A DNA stretch of 64,000 nucleotides from Methylobacterium sp. (GCF_019745455.1 NZ_JAIETD010000001.1:56611-120610); one strand, 5' to 3'. Numbered from the stretch's first letter, positions 38,544 through 49,298 are shown. Program-made: numbers and translations. Notes: a model not told the origin generated them from the sequence alone.

Positions 38544-39686
38544 GTGAAGATCGCCCTCGTTGCCCATCTTAAATACCCCATCGCGCAACCCTTCTCCGGG
38601 GGGCTCGAGATGCACACGCATTTTCTCGCCTGTGCCCTTCAGGCGCGTGGACACAGCGTCACGCTGTTCGCGTCGCAGGGTTCACGGGCGACGTGTCAGG
38701 TCGAGGCGGTCTGCAGCCCGACGGGGACCGCGATCGACGACGCCTCCGCCCTGCGCATCGATGCCGAAGAGCTTGCCGCCTACGAGCGCATCATGGACAG
38801 GATCGCAGCCGGCGGCTTCGACTTCGTCCACAACAACAGCCTTCATCCGTTGCCGCTGTTCCGCGCCGCCGAACTGTCCATCCCGATGGTGACGGCGCTG
38901 CATACCCCGCCGTTCGAACCCTTCGTGCAGGGAGTAAGGGCCAGGGCCGACGACATGGTCTTCGCGGCTGTGTCGGAGTCGTTGGCCGAAGAATGGCGTC
39001 CGGTCCTCGGCGAAATGCTCGTGATCGGAAACGGTATCGATCTCGACGCCTTCGCATACCGGCCCAGGGCTTCGGGCCAGACCCATGCCATCTGGACAGG
39101 GCGAATCGTCCCGGAGAAGGGGCCGCATCTTGCGATCGACGCCGCCCGTGCCGCTGGATTGCCCCTCGTTTTCGCTGGTCCCGTTAGCAACACGACCTAC
39201 TGGACCGATGAAATCCTGCCGCGGCTCGGGCCGGACGTGACCTATCTCGGTCATCTCTCCCATGACGAACTGGCCCAGCGGGTCGGAGAGGCCCATGTGG
39301 CGATCTGCACGCCCCGTTGGGAGGAGCCGTTCGGTCTCGTCGTCGCCGAGGCGATCGCCTGCGGCACCCCGGTCGCGGCGTTCGCCCGCGGCGCCATTCC
39401 CGATATCCTCGACGGCTCCTGCGGCGCCCTGGCAGTGGCCGATGATGTGGCCGACCTCGGACGCGCGATCCGCGTCGCCGTGGACCTCGACCGCCATGCC
39501 TGCCGGCGCCGTGCCGAGCACCTCTTCGACGCCCACACGATGATCGATCGCTACGAGGCCCTCTACCGGGGAGAGATCGGCCGCGGCGACGCCGTCCTCG
39601 GCAAGGCCAAGCGCAATGCCGGGAGGACGCCGGTGGTGGCGTCTCGCGAGGTCTCCTCGAAGATCGAGCTCATGCACGATGCGTGA
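38544..39686 (+). CDS. glycosyltransferase family 4
   Basis: GTG start VKIALVAHLKYPIAQPFSGGLEMHTHFLACALQARGHSVTLFAS; AIWTGRIVPEKGPHLAIDAA; PRWEEPFGLVVAEAIACGTPVAAFARGAIPDI. Confidence 0.95.
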   Translation: MKIALVAHLKYPIAQPFSGGLEMHTHFLACALQARGHSVTLFASQGSRATCQVEAVCSPTGTAIDDASALRIDAEELAAYERIMDRIAAGGFDFVHNNSLHPLPLFRAAELSIPMVTALHTPPFEPFVQGVRARADDMVFAAVSESLAEEWRPVLGEMLVIGNGIDLDAFAYRPRASGQTHAIWTGRIVPEKGPHLAIDAARAAGLPLVFAGPVSNTTYWTDEILPRLGPDVTYLGHLSHDELAQRVGEAHVAICTPRWEEPFGLVVAEAIACGTPVAAFARGAIPDILDGSCGALAVADDVADLGRAIRVAVDLDRHACRRRAEHLFDAHTMIDRYEALYRGEIGRGDAVLGKAKRNAGRTPVVASREVSSKIELMHDA

Positions 39687-40785
39687 TTTCGATCCTGCTC
39701 TGGCGCGTACCGTCGTCTGCGTGCCGGCGCGAAACGAACAGGAGGCGCTTCCGCGCCTTCTCCTGTCCCTTAACCGACAGGATGGCGCGAGCCCTCGCGA
39801 TCGGCTTCGCGTTCTCGTCCTCGCCAACAACTGCACGGACGACATGGTCGCACGCGTCGGCCTGATGGCGAGCGACGGTCATGTGCCGAACCTCGACATC
39901 CGTCTGATCGAGGCGAGCCTAGCTCCCGAGATCGCCCATGTCGGAACGGCTCGCCGCTTGGCACTCGATGCCGGCGCTGCTTGGCTCGACGAAGACCGGA
40001 TCGCGGGCGGAATCCTCCTCAGCACGGATGCGGATGCCATTGCCCCGGCCGGCTGGGCGAAAGCCAACGTGATCGCCCTCGAAGGGGCCGAGCTCGTTGG
40101 TGGCCGGCTTCTCATCGACGAGGACGGGCAGCCCTCGCCTCCGGGCGTCGCCGACCTCCACGGGCGCATCGAGCGATATTGGGCCTCGGTCCGACGGATC
40201 GAGGATTCCATCGATCCGCCGCCGCATGATCCCGCGCCCCGTCACGGCGACCACGTGGCGGCGAGCCTCGGCTTGCGCGTCGATCTCTATCGTGCTGTCG
40301 GCGGCCTGCCGGCTCTCGCCTGCGGCGAGGACAACGCCCTCGTCTCGAACGTCCGCCGGGTTGGCGGCCGTGTCCGACACTGCCCGAACGTCGCCATCCG
40401 GGTTTCGGCGCGGCGTGCCGGCCGGGTCGAGGGCGGCATGGCCACCGAGATGGCGCGCCGCAGCCGCGTCCTGACTGAAGGCGAGGCCTATTGCCTGCCG
40501 CCCGCCAGCCATTGGCTCGCCCTGGTCGAGCGGCGTCGTGCCTGGCGCTTGGCATGGCGCAGCGGAACGGCCGCCTTGCTGGCGCTCGGGCTCTCCGTCG
40601 AGGATCTCGACGGGATCGAGTTCGAGACCTGCGCCAACGACATCGCTCTCGTCGAGCGCCTCGAAGATCGTTTCGGCGATGCCGGGCTTCCACCGATGAC
40701 GCCGGTGCCCCTCGATATCGCCCTGAAGGGTCTCGACCGGGTTCTCGCCGGTCTTGAAGCACCGGCCAGGGCCCTCTCCGCGTGA
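39679..40785 (+). CDS. glycosyltransferase family 2
   Basis: TVVCVPARNEQEALPRLLLSLNRQDG...VLANNCTDDMVARV...LLSTDADAIAPAGW; overlaps the previous gene. Confidence 0.92.
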   Translation: MRDFDPALARTVVCVPARNEQEALPRLLLSLNRQDGASPRDRLRVLVLANNCTDDMVARVGLMASDGHVPNLDIRLIEASLAPEIAHVGTARRLALDAGAAWLDEDRIAGGILLSTDADAIAPAGWAKANVIALEGAELVGGRLLIDEDGQPSPPGVADLHGRIERYWASVRRIEDSIDPPPHDPAPRHGDHVAASLGLRVDLYRAVGGLPALACGEDNALVSNVRRVGGRVRHCPNVAIRVSARRAGRVEGGMATEMARRSRVLTEGEAYCLPPASHWLALVERRRAWRLAWRSGTAALLALGLSVEDLDGIEFETCANDIALVERLEDRFGDAGLPPMTPVPLDIALKGLDRVLAGLEAPARALSA

Positions 40786-41831
40786 GCACCCGGCCTGTCG
40801 GCTACTATGTCCACCACCAGGGCGCTGGCCATTGGCAGCGCGCCAATCTTCTGGCCGACGCTCTGAAACGGCCCGTCACCCTGATCGGCACGTTCGACGG
40901 CACCGATACCGGCGCCTCGCGCCATGCCTGCCTCGATCTTCCCGACGACCGCCTCTCCGGCTTCGATGGGCTCGACGGCGAGGCGGGGCGGCCGGATGCC
41001 TTCCACTATGTCCCGCTGCGGGTGCCGGCGATCCGGGATCGGATGGCCCGGATCGCCGCCTTCGTGGCGGAGCACGATCCCGTTCTGATGATCGTCGACG
41101 TCTCGGTGGAGATTGCTCTGTTCGCGCGGCTCCTGTCAGTGCCGACGCTGGTGGTGCGCCTCGCCGGCACGCGCACCGACACGCCTCATCTCGAAGCCTT
41201 CCGTTCGGCCGAACGGTTGATCGCACCCTTCCCTGAAATGCTGGAGAGCGACGGCACCCCCGACTGGGTCCGCGCCAAAACCTTCTACGCCGGATTCCTC
41301 GGCCTCGAACCGCAATCGCCTTCCGGGGAGGATGGCTCGATCCTCGTGATTTACGGCCGCGGCGGCGGAGGCGGCGCGCTCACTTCTCTCATCGCTGCGG
41401 CCCATGCGGTGCCCGATCGCGACTGGCACGTGCTCGGCCCTGTGCGGGGCGAGGGCGAGGTCCCGATCAACCTTCACCTCCACGGATGGGTCGGGGACAT
41501 CGCGCCCTACCTCGCCCGCGCCTCCCTCGTGGTCGGGGGCGGCGGCGACGGCGTCGTCGCTGCGGTAGCCGCGGGAGCCAAGCGCTTCCTGTGCCTGCCC
41601 GAGGCGCGCCCCTTCGAGGAGCAGACCGCCAAGGCCCGTCGCCTTGAGGCCCTCGGTGCGGCGATCATGCGCGAGACCTGGCCCAAGCCCGAGGCTTGGC
41701 CGATTCTCGTCCAAGAAGGACTCGCCCTCAACCCCGCCCGTATCACGAGCCTGGTCGAGCCGGAATCGGTCCGGCGCCTCGCGAATGAAATCGAGGCGCT
41801 GGCGGGGCTGCTGGCCGCACCGCGCGGCTGA
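40782..41831 (+). CDS. GT-B glycosyltransferase (MurG/GT28-like)
   Basis: GTG start; YYVHHQGAGHWQRANLLADAL...LVIYGRGGGGGALTSLIAAA...ASLVVGGGGDGVVAAVAAGAKRFLCLPEARPFEEQTAKARRLEALGAA. Confidence 0.85.
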   Translation: MSTRPVGYYVHHQGAGHWQRANLLADALKRPVTLIGTFDGTDTGASRHACLDLPDDRLSGFDGLDGEAGRPDAFHYVPLRVPAIRDRMARIAAFVAEHDPVLMIVDVSVEIALFARLLSVPTLVVRLAGTRTDTPHLEAFRSAERLIAPFPEMLESDGTPDWVRAKTFYAGFLGLEPQSPSGEDGSILVIYGRGGGGGALTSLIAAAHAVPDRDWHVLGPVRGEGEVPINLHLHGWVGDIAPYLARASLVVGGGGDGVVAAVAAGAKRFLCLPEARPFEEQTAKARRLEALGAAIMRETWPKPEAWPILVQEGLALNPARITSLVEPESVRRLANEIEALAGLLAAPRG

Positions 41832-41837
41832 GGCGGC

Positions 41838-42683
41838 TCAGAACGGCCGGTCCGTCGGCAGCTTGGCCGCCGCGATCTCCTCCGGCGTCGGCTGGCGCAG
41901 CACCTCGATATCCTTTCCACGCTCCGTCGAAAGGCCCATCCTGGCGAAGGCATCGAGCCATCCGTCCATCGGCCAGATGCCATGGCGGGCGTGGAAGCGC
42001 CGGGCATTGCGGACGATGTCGGCGAAATGCTGCAGCGGCGGGTCGTAGGCCTGATGGAACTGGTGATAGGCGCCACCGCGGGCGCTGAACAGGATCGGGA
42101 TGCCGGCAGCGTCGGCCCGGAAGGCAAGGTCGGTATCCTCGGCGCCGTAGCCGTCGAAGCTTTCGTCGAAGCCTCCGAGCCGGTCGAAGGTCGTCGCCCG
42201 CACACCGAACGCGAGGGACCAGAACAGTCCGGGATTGTCCGTGCGTGTGAGGCCGTTCTTGGGGAAATGCCGAACGGGATGGGTCAGGCCAGCGCTCCTC
42301 AGGCCATCTTCGGTCCAGCCTTCAGTCACGGCGCCAGCCGGAAGGTAGCGCACCTCGCAGCAGATCAATCCGTCGGCGGCGTCGAGGTCGGAATCGAGGC
42401 TGGCGACGAGGTCGGCTGAAGGGAGGCAATCAACGTCGAGGAAAATCAGGTTCTCGGTCCGCGCTGCATGGCGCCCGGCATTTCGGGCACGGGCGAGCGG
42501 AAGGCCCTCGCTCGCAAGATCGACCCGGCGGACGGGAAAGCCGGGGTCGAGCAGCGGCGCAGGGGCGCTCCCCATCTCCACCACGATACATTCGGCCGGA
42601 TGCACACCCCGCGACAGGCCTTCGAGCAGGCGCCCGAGATGGTCGTCGCGTCCTTTGTTGAGGGTGATGACGGTGGCGCTCAC
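41838..42683 (-). CDS. glycosyltransferase family 2 with galactosyltransferase-like C-terminal region
   Basis: GTG start VSATVITLNKGRDDHLGRLLEGLSR...LIFLDVDCLPSADLV...FDESFDGYGAEDTDLAFRADAAGIPI. Confidence 0.92.
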   Translation of the reverse strand: MSATVITLNKGRDDHLGRLLEGLSRGVHPAECIVVEMGSAPAPLLDPGFPVRRVDLASEGLPLARARNAGRHAARTENLIFLDVDCLPSADLVASLDSDLDAADGLICCEVRYLPAGAVTEGWTEDGLRSAGLTHPVRHFPKNGLTRTDNPGLFWSLAFGVRATTFDRLGGFDESFDGYGAEDTDLAFRADAAGIPILFSARGGAYHQFHQAYDPPLQHFADIVRNARRFHARHGIWPMDGWLDAFARMGLSTERGKDIEVLRQPTPEEIAAAKLPTDRPF

Positions 42684-43426
42684 CGGCTGGTCCCCGATGC
42701 CATCGTCACGAAGATCTCGTCGGAGCCGACGAAGCGGTCGATCATCTCGGGAGCCAAACGGAATCCGGTTGGATCGTCGGCGATGAAGCCGCTCGTCTGC
42801 GAGCGATGCGCCAGGATCGCGCGGCGCTTGGCCTCGCGATGCGCGCCGACATCGAGCCGGAAGCCCTGTGGCGACTCGCCGACCTCCATGTCCGCCGGCA
42901 GCGTCCAGCCCCAGACCGGGTAGGCAAACAGAGAAGCCTCCGGCACCAGCATCTGCGCCAGGGTCGTGATGGCGGCGGAAGCTTGGTGGTCGCAATGGGG
43001 GTCGTGGCCCCACGTTACGCAGATGGCGTCGGCGTCGCAGGACCTCGCCGCCCCAGCGATGACTTCGGCCGCCGCTTCCGCGTCAGGTCCCGAACTCGGC
43101 ACCCCGGCATCGGGCAGGCGCAGGAAGCTCACTGCCCCACGGGAGAGGCCGAGGATCTCGACGGCGTCCTGAGCTTCGGTCTCGCGCAACGCCCGCAGCC
43201 GCACGGGCGGATATTCCTTGGAATGGGTATGCGAACCGCAGCCGTCGCTGACGATCACTACCCGGACGTCACGGCCCCGGGCCGCTGCCTCGGCGATGAG
43301 GCCGCCGCAGCCGAGACTCTCGTCATCGGCATGGGGAGCGACCACGACGAGGCCACGGCGGCTGATCGCGTCGAGGTCGGCCACGGGCAAAGCGGCGGCG
43401 GCGGCGAGGAAGGCTGCGGCCTGCAT
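42680..43426 (-). CDS. PIG-L/LmbE family deacetylase
   Basis: VVVAPHADDESLGCGGLIAEAAARG...VTWGHDPHCDHQASAAI. Confidence 0.95.
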   Translation of the reverse strand: MQAAAFLAAAAALPVADLDAISRRGLVVVAPHADDESLGCGGLIAEAAARGRDVRVVIVSDGCGSHTHSKEYPPVRLRALRETEAQDAVEILGLSRGAVSFLRLPDAGVPSSGPDAEAAAEVIAGAARSCDADAICVTWGHDPHCDHQASAAITTLAQMLVPEASLFAYPVWGWTLPADMEVGESPQGFRLDVGAHREAKRRAILAHRSQTSGFIADDPTGFRLAPEMIDRFVGSDEIFVTMASGTSR

Positions 43427-43521
43427 CGGTCAGAGTCTCTTGGTGTGGCGAAGTGGGATCGGTTCGAGAGTTGCGATAGGCCGAACAGTCTGAACGCGGG
43501 TGGAACCGATGCAGATGGCGA

Positions 43522-43932
43522 CTAACGTCCCTTGGCCTTTAGCCAAGCTCTCATCTCGGCGATCTCCCTCTCCTGGTCGTCGATGATCTTCTGAGCCATC
43601 GCCTTGGTCTGGGCATCCTTGGCATGCGCGAGCGCCACCCTCGCCATGGCGACTGCGCCGAGATGGTGGGGGATCATGTGGGTGCGGAAATCGACGTCCG
43701 GGTCGCCCGTATAGGGCACCGCCATGTCGCGCATCATGGCCGCATCGGCCTCCTTGAACGCCTTGGTCGCGGGAGTGTCGCCGGCTTTCGGCCCGTGGTC
43801 GTGCATGCCGCCGTGGCCGTGATGCGTCCCCTGCGCAAGGATGGATGAGGGGGAGCTAAAAGACAGGACGATGGCTGTACCGATCAAGAACGTTGAGGCG
43901 ATTTTGGCCTTCATTCGCGGCTTCCTTTCCAA
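43522..43932 (-). CDS. DUF305 domain protein, secreted, His/Met-rich
   Basis: HHGHGGMHDHGPKAGDTPATKAFKEADAAMMRDMAVPYTGDPDVDFRTHMIPHHLGAVAMARVALAHAKD. Confidence 0.93.
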   Translation of the reverse strand: MERKPRMKAKIASTFLIGTAIVLSFSSPSSILAQGTHHGHGGMHDHGPKAGDTPATKAFKEADAAMMRDMAVPYTGDPDVDFRTHMIPHHLGAVAMARVALAHAKDAQTKAMAQKIIDDQEREIAEMRAWLKAKGR

Positions 43933-44064
43933 TCAGAGCACGTATCATTTCCAGCCGACCTCATCGCCCCGTCGGCCATGGTTCCCGGGTTCTTCTCCGC
44001 AGCCCCGTATGATGGGTTTGATCGGATCACAGGGCGAACAACCGGTGCGATGCGCCAATAACCT

Positions 44065-44436
44065 TCAGTGGAAAGAGATACTGGCCGTGGTGCCGTCCGG
44101 CTTCGTCAGGCGGATCGCACCCTTGGCATCCTTGGCGACGGGGGCTTCGCTCCGCCCCGTGAGGCGGTTGCCCTCGGCCGGTACGAGAGCGATGCGGGCC
44201 GGCTTGCCGGCGATCACGAAGATCGCGCTGCCGCTATAGCCTGTGGCCGGAACCGGCTCGTAGGCGGTGTTGGTGATGTAGACGTCGAGGCGATCGGCCT
44301 TCGTCACCAATTCGATATGGTATCCGCTGCCTTCCTCGACCCGGCCGCCATTGGGTCCGGGTTCGTGGGCGTGCTGGGCGAGGGCCGGCGCTGCACCGAA
44401 GAGGCTGGAGGCGATGAGCAGTTTTGCGAGAAACAT
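44065..44436 (-). CDS. small periplasmic protein associated with RND metal efflux
   Basis: MFLAKLLIASSLFGAAPALAQHAHEPGPNGGRVEEGSGYHIELVTKADRLDVYITN...; signal peptide; downstream of the czcA/cusA-like gene. Confidence 0.85.
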   Translation of the reverse strand: MFLAKLLIASSLFGAAPALAQHAHEPGPNGGRVEEGSGYHIELVTKADRLDVYITNTAYEPVPATGYSGSAIFVIAGKPARIALVPAEGNRLTGRSEAPVAKDAKGAIRLTKPDGTTASISFH

Positions 44437-44465
44437 GAGCGCTTTCCTTGTCGGCTGCGAGGCTG

Positions 44466-47400
44466 TCAGACCGCTTCCGCCGTCTGCGGGGTGAATGAGG
44501 TCTTCTCGTCGCGAGCGGCGTGCAGGCGTTCGAGGGGGGCGGCGCCGAACCGCAGGACGAGGAGCGGCGTCAGCACCATGTCGAGGAGGGTGGCGCTCAC
44601 GAGCCCGCCGAAGATCGTCACGGCGACGGGATGGAGGATCTCCTTGCCGGGCGCCTCCGCATCGATGAGCAGCGGCACCAGAGCAACGCCGGCCGAGAGC
44701 GCGGTCATCAGCACTGGAATCAGCCGTTCGAGGCTGCCGCGAATGACGAGATCGCGCCCGAACGGGATCCCCTCCTGAAGCGCCAGGTTGAGGATATGGC
44801 TGACCTTCAGGATGCCGTTGCGGGCGACGATACCCGTGAGCGTGATGAAGCCTATCATCGAGGCGACCGAGAGCGGTTGTCCGGCAATCCAGAGCGCGGC
44901 GACGCTGCCGATGAGGGCGAGCGGCACGTTGGCCATGATGATCAGCGCCAAGGCTCCGGAGCGATAGCGGCTGTAGAGCAGGGCGAAGACCAGGGCGAGG
45001 GACAGGCAGGAGAGGAGCGCGATGGTGCGGCTCGCATCCTCCTGGGCCTGGAAGGTGCCTTCGAGCCTCGCCGTAATGCCGGCGGGCAGCTTCGCCTCGT
45101 CGATGGCCGCGCGGATCGCCGCGACGATCGTCGCGGTATCGCTCAGCCCGTCGGTGTTGGCCTGGACGACGATGCGCCGCCTAGCATTCTCGCGGAGGAT
45201 CTGGTTCGGCCCGTCGGTCTCGCGGATGTCTGCGATCTGCCGGGCCGGGACCCAGCCCGACGGCGTCTCGATGAGGAGGTCGCCGAGCCCGACGGTGGTG
45301 CGCTGGCCCTCTGGCAGGCGCAGAACCACATCGAAGCGGCGGTAGCCGTCCACTATGGTCGAGACCACGCGGCCGTTGGATAGGCGGCTCATCTGCTCGA
45401 CGATGGCGGCCGGCTGGACGCCGTAGAGGGCGGCGCGGGTATAGTCGACCCGGACCTCGAGTTGAGGAATGCGGACCTGCTTCTCCACCTGCAGGTCGGC
45501 AAGGCCTGGAATGCCCGCCATCCGTCCACGAAGGTCCTCAGCGACCCGGCGAAGGGTGTTGAGGTCGTCACCGAACACCTTCAGGGCAAGTTCTGCCCTG
45601 ACGCCTGAGAGCATGTGATCGAGCCGGTGCGAGATTGGCTGGCCGACATTGACCGAGAGCGGCAGCACGGCGAGGCGCTGGCGGATCTCGGCCACGAGGG
45701 CGTCCTTGCCCCGGCCGGTGCCCTTCAGCTCCACTTCGAGGTCGGAGGAATGGACCCCCTCGGCATGCTCGTCGAGCTCGGCCCGGCCGGTGCGCCGGCC
45801 CACGGCCTTCACCTCGGGGATCTGCATCAAGAGCCCTTCGGCGATGGCGCCGACGCGGCTGCTCTCCGCAAGCGAGATGCCGGGATTGAAGGTGGCGGTG
45901 ACGGTGAAGGAACCCTCGTTGAAGGGCGGCAGGAAGGCGCGCGGCAGGCCCGTCGCCGCGACCCCGGCCCCGATCACCGCCAGCCCGACGCCGATGACGA
46001 CGAGGCGCTGGTGGCGCAAAGCGACGGCGAGGAGTGAGGCATTCCCCGTCTTGAGATGCCGGATCAGACCGCTCTCGTGCTGGTCGAGGCTCTTCAGTCC
46101 CGGCAGCAGCCAATAGGCCAGCACCGGCGTCAGGGTGACGGAGACGACGAGGCTTGCGAGGATGGCGACGATGTAGGCCTGGCCGAGCGGCGCGAACAGC
46201 CGGCTCTCGATCCCCGACAGGGCAAAGAGCGGCACGAAGACGAGGACGATGATCATCGTCGCGTAGACGATCCCGGAGCGGACTTCGTTCGAGGCCGAGA
46301 CGACGACGTCGAAGGTCGAGCGCGGCGAGCCCGCGGCCCGGTTCTCGCTGAGCCGCCGCACGATGTTCTCGACATCGACCACGGCGTCATCGACGAGTTC
46401 GCCGATGGCGATGGCGAGGCCGCCGAGCGTCATCGTGTTGATCGACAGGCCGGCGAAGTGGAACACCACCGCGGTGGCCAGGATGGATACGGGGATCGCG
46501 GTGAGCGAGATCGCCGTGGTGCGGATGTTGAGGAGAAAGGCGAACAGCACGATCGCCACCACGACGATCGCTTCGACGAGCACGGTCTTCACGTTGGCGA
46601 TGGAGCGCTCGATGAAGTCCGCCTGCCGGAACAGGATCTGATCCGCCCTGATGCCCGGCAGGGTCGCGGTGACCTCCTTCAGGGCCTGCTCGATCTCCCG
46701 GGTGAGCCGCACCGTGTCGATATCGGGCTGCTTCTCCACGGAGACGACGACGGCGGGCTTGCCTCCGTAGCCGCCGTCGCCGCGCTTCACCTTGGCGGAG
46801 AAGCCGACCTCGGCGACCTGCCGCAAGGTCACCGGCGCTCCGGCCACGGTGGCGACGACGATGCCGCGCAGATCGTCGAGGCTCATGGTCCGGCCGATGT
46901 TCCGGATCAGGTACTCGCGGGCGTACTGGTCGGTGAAGCCGCCGCCAGCATTGGTGCCGAACTGCGCGAGCGCCGCCTCTACCTGCGCGAGGGTGACCCC
47001 GAGCGCCCGCATGGCGGCAAGGTTCGGCGCGACCCGGAACTGCCGCACCTCGCCGCCGATCGGGATCACCTGGGCCACGCCCGGAATGGTGAGAAGACGC
47101 GGCCGGAGGGTGAAGTCGGCGGCCTCGCGGACCGCCATCGGCGTCGCCGTGTCCGAGGTCATTGCCACGAGCAGGATCTGGCCCATGATCGAGGAGACCG
47201 GCCCCATCTGCGGCGAGGCGCCGAGCGGAAGCTGGTCCTTCACGAGGCTGAGGCGCTCGGCGACCTGCTGGCGGTTGCGATAGATGTCCGTATCCCAGGC
47301 GAATTCGACATAGATCACCGACAATCCGACGCCCGAGACCGAGCGCACCCGGGTGACGCCGGGCAGGCCGTTCATCCGGGTCTCGATCGGGTAGGTGACG

Positions 47401-47591
47401 AGCTGCTCGACCTCCGGCGGCGCCAGCCCCTCGGCTTCCGTCATGATGGTGACGGTGGGGCGGTTGAGGTCGGGAAAGACATCGACCGGCAGGCGGGTCA
47501 CGGTAAAGCCGCCGTAGAGAACCAGGACGGCCGCGATAGCGAGGACTAGGAGACGGTTGCGCAGGGATTGCGAGACGAGGAGCGCGAACAT
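44466..47591 (-). CDS. CzcA/CusA-family heavy-metal efflux RND permease
   Basis: [70 protein letters not shown]; 1041 aa; TM4-type motif [21 protein letters not shown]. Confidence 0.97.
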   Translation of the reverse strand: MFALLVSQSLRNRLLVLAIAAVLVLYGGFTVTRLPVDVFPDLNRPTVTIMTEAEGLAPPEVEQLVTYPIETRMNGLPGVTRVRSVSGVGLSVIYVEFAWDTDIYRNRQQVAERLSLVKDQLPLGASPQMGPVSSIMGQILLVAMTSDTATPMAVREAADFTLRPRLLTIPGVAQVIPIGGEVRQFRVAPNLAAMRALGVTLAQVEAALAQFGTNAGGGFTDQYAREYLIRNIGRTMSLDDLRGIVVATVAGAPVTLRQVAEVGFSAKVKRGDGGYGGKPAVVVSVEKQPDIDTVRLTREIEQALKEVTATLPGIRADQILFRQADFIERSIANVKTVLVEAIVVVAIVLFAFLLNIRTTAISLTAIPVSILATAVVFHFAGLSINTMTLGGLAIAIGELVDDAVVDVENIVRRLSENRAAGSPRSTFDVVVSASNEVRSGIVYATMIIVLVFVPLFALSGIESRLFAPLGQAYIVAILASLVVSVTLTPVLAYWLLPGLKSLDQHESGLIRHLKTGNASLLAVALRHQRLVVIGVGLAVIGAGVAATGLPRAFLPPFNEGSFTVTATFNPGISLAESSRVGAIAEGLLMQIPEVKAVGRRTGRAELDEHAEGVHSSDLEVELKGTGRGKDALVAEIRQRLAVLPLSVNVGQPISHRLDHMLSGVRAELALKVFGDDLNTLRRVAEDLRGRMAGIPGLADLQVEKQVRIPQLEVRVDYTRAALYGVQPAAIVEQMSRLSNGRVVSTIVDGYRRFDVVLRLPEGQRTTVGLGDLLIETPSGWVPARQIADIRETDGPNQILRENARRRIVVQANTDGLSDTATIVAAIRAAIDEAKLPAGITARLEGTFQAQEDASRTIALLSCLSLALVFALLYSRYRSGALALIIMANVPLALIGSVAALWIAGQPLSVASMIGFITLTGIVARNGILKVSHILNLALQEGIPFGRDLVIRGSLERLIPVLMTALSAGVALVPLLIDAEAPGKEILHPVAVTIFGGLVSATLLDMVLTPLLVLRFGAAPLERLHAARDEKTSFTPQTAEAV

Positions 47592-47594
47592 GGC

Positions 47595-49298
47595 TCAGCG
47601 CACCTGGTCGAGGAGTTCGGAGCCCTGAACGACGATTCGTTTTCCCGGTCCGATGCCCTCGGCGATGAGGATGCGCGATCCATCGAGGGGCTCTATCCGG
47701 ACGGGCCGCGCGACGAATCGCTCGGCCGAGACATGCTCGTAGACCACGTCCTGCCCGTTGGCGCTGCGCACCACAGCAGAGCGCGGCAAAGCGAGGCCAT
47801 CGCGGGCCGTATCGGTGGCGGCCAGCACGGTGACGAACTGGCCGACCCTGACCTCGGCGGTCTCGCCCGAGACAGCGAACTGCACCGGCACCGCCTGGTT
47901 GCGGTCGATGAGGCCGGAGCCCTGATAGGCGAGGGCGAGGCTGCGCCCGTCCGCGAGGCGGGCGCTCGCATCCTGCGCCGCCGTCAGGGTGTCGAAGCTC
48001 AGGGCCTCGACCCAGAGGCGTTTTGGATCGACGACCTGGAACAGGATGGTGCCCGGCGCGGCCATCTGGCCGGCGACCGCGCCCGCCTGGGCGATGATGC
48101 CGTCCACTGGTGCCACCAGCGCTTCCGGCTCACGGCGCGTCAGGTCGAGGGAGGCGCGTCGCTCCTGCAGGCCCTTGAGTTCGGCGACAGCATCGTCGAG
48201 CTGCGTCTGAGCGACCGCGCCCGTGGTGGCGAGCTTGGTGAACCGCTCGACCCTACGCGCGACGATGGCGAGCTGCTGGTCGATCTGCCCTTGGGTCTGG
48301 CGCATGTCCGACATGTCCACCGCCTGGATCGGCGGCGTCACAGTCGCGAGGACGTCGCCCTTGCGAACGGGTGTCCCGAGACGCGGGAAGATTCCCGATG
48401 CCGGCGGCCCGAGGCGCCCGCCGACCGAGCTCTGGACGATGCCGCTGGCATTCGGATCTGGGATGACCCGCCCCGGCAGTTCGAGGGTGCGGCGGTGACT
48501 GGCCTGCTCCGTCAGGGAGGTACGCAGAACGAGGAGGTGCTGCGTCGGTTTCGGCACGAAGACGGCGCCATCCGGTAGGCGTTGGGCGAGATCGCCTGAC
48601 GCGCCGCGCGGCGGGGATAGGGCTGCGCCCTGGATCGGCTTCTCGTCGCCGGCATGATCGCCATGGGCGAAGGCCGACGAACCGGCCATGATCATCACGG
48701 CGAGAGCCAACACGGCCGCTGCGGCCACACCGCTTCGGCGCCCGAGCCGCATCGCGACGAGGCCGAGGAGGAAGCCGCCGGACGCGGCGACGATGATGGG
48801 GTCGAGCCTGGAGAGGCGCGCGCCGAAGTCTGACGCGATGGCCTGGAAGGTCGCGACGCGATCGGTTGCCGCCACCGGAGAGGCCGTCGGCGCCGGCACG
48901 TCGATGTCGAGACTGAGGATGTCCGCTTCGGCTCCGTCCGTGATCGAGACGACCAGGTCGTGATGCCCGCCCTTCGCGAGCCAGGGCGCGGCGACATGGT
49001 AGCTGCCGTCCCCGGCCGGCGTAGCGGTAACCGGTCCGTCGACCGTTTCCACGACGAGGCTCGCCGCACGCACCGGCTCGTTTGTGCGGAAGCGATCGAT
49101 ATGGAGGATCAGGCGGCTGCCGTCCGCGACGGCGACGAGCTCGAAATGCTCGGATGCAGCCTCGCCGCGCGGGGCGAGCGACGTCGAGACAGGCGGTGGT
49201 TTCTCTCCGTGATCATGCCCCTCATGAGCGCGGGCGGGCAGCGCCAAAGCGGCCGTAACCAGAGCCGCCGCGACAGCGACGGAAAATCGGATCGACAT
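47595..49298 (-). CDS. RND efflux periplasmic adaptor with His-rich N-terminal extension
   Basis: MSIRFSVAVAAALVTAALALPARAHEGHDHGEKPPP...; internal hydrophobic segment then AHGDHAGDEKP; C-terminal HlyD/CusB-like domain (VTPPIQAVDMSDMRQTQGQIDQQL... VDGIIAQAGAVAGQMAAPGTILFQVVD). Confidence 0.93.
   Translation of the reverse strand: MSIRFSVAVAAALVTAALALPARAHEGHDHGEKPPPVSTSLAPRGEAASEHFELVAVADGSRLILHIDRFRTNEPVRAASLVVETVDGPVTATPAGDGSYHVAAPWLAKGGHHDLVVSITDGAEADILSLDIDVPAPTASPVAATDRVATFQAIASDFGARLSRLDPIIVAASGGFLLGLVAMRLGRRSGVAAAAVLALAVMIMAGSSAFAHGDHAGDEKPIQGAALSPPRGASGDLAQRLPDGAVFVPKPTQHLLVLRTSLTEQASHRRTLELPGRVIPDPNASGIVQSSVGGRLGPPASGIFPRLGTPVRKGDVLATVTPPIQAVDMSDMRQTQGQIDQQLAIVARRVERFTKLATTGAVAQTQLDDAVAELKGLQERRASLDLTRREPEALVAPVDGIIAQAGAVAGQMAAPGTILFQVVDPKRLWVEALSFDTLTAAQDASARLADGRSLALAYQGSGLIDRNQAVPVQFAVSGETAEVRVGQFVTVLAATDTARDGLALPRSAVVRSANGQDVVYEHVSAERFVARPVRIEPLDGSRILIAEGIGPGKRIVVQGSELLDQVR

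Noticed and set aside
46056-47549. 497-aa His/Asp/Gly-rich ORF antisense to the RND pump
   Set aside because: Antisense of a clear CzcA/CusA gene; composition is the codon complement, not a metal-binding protein.
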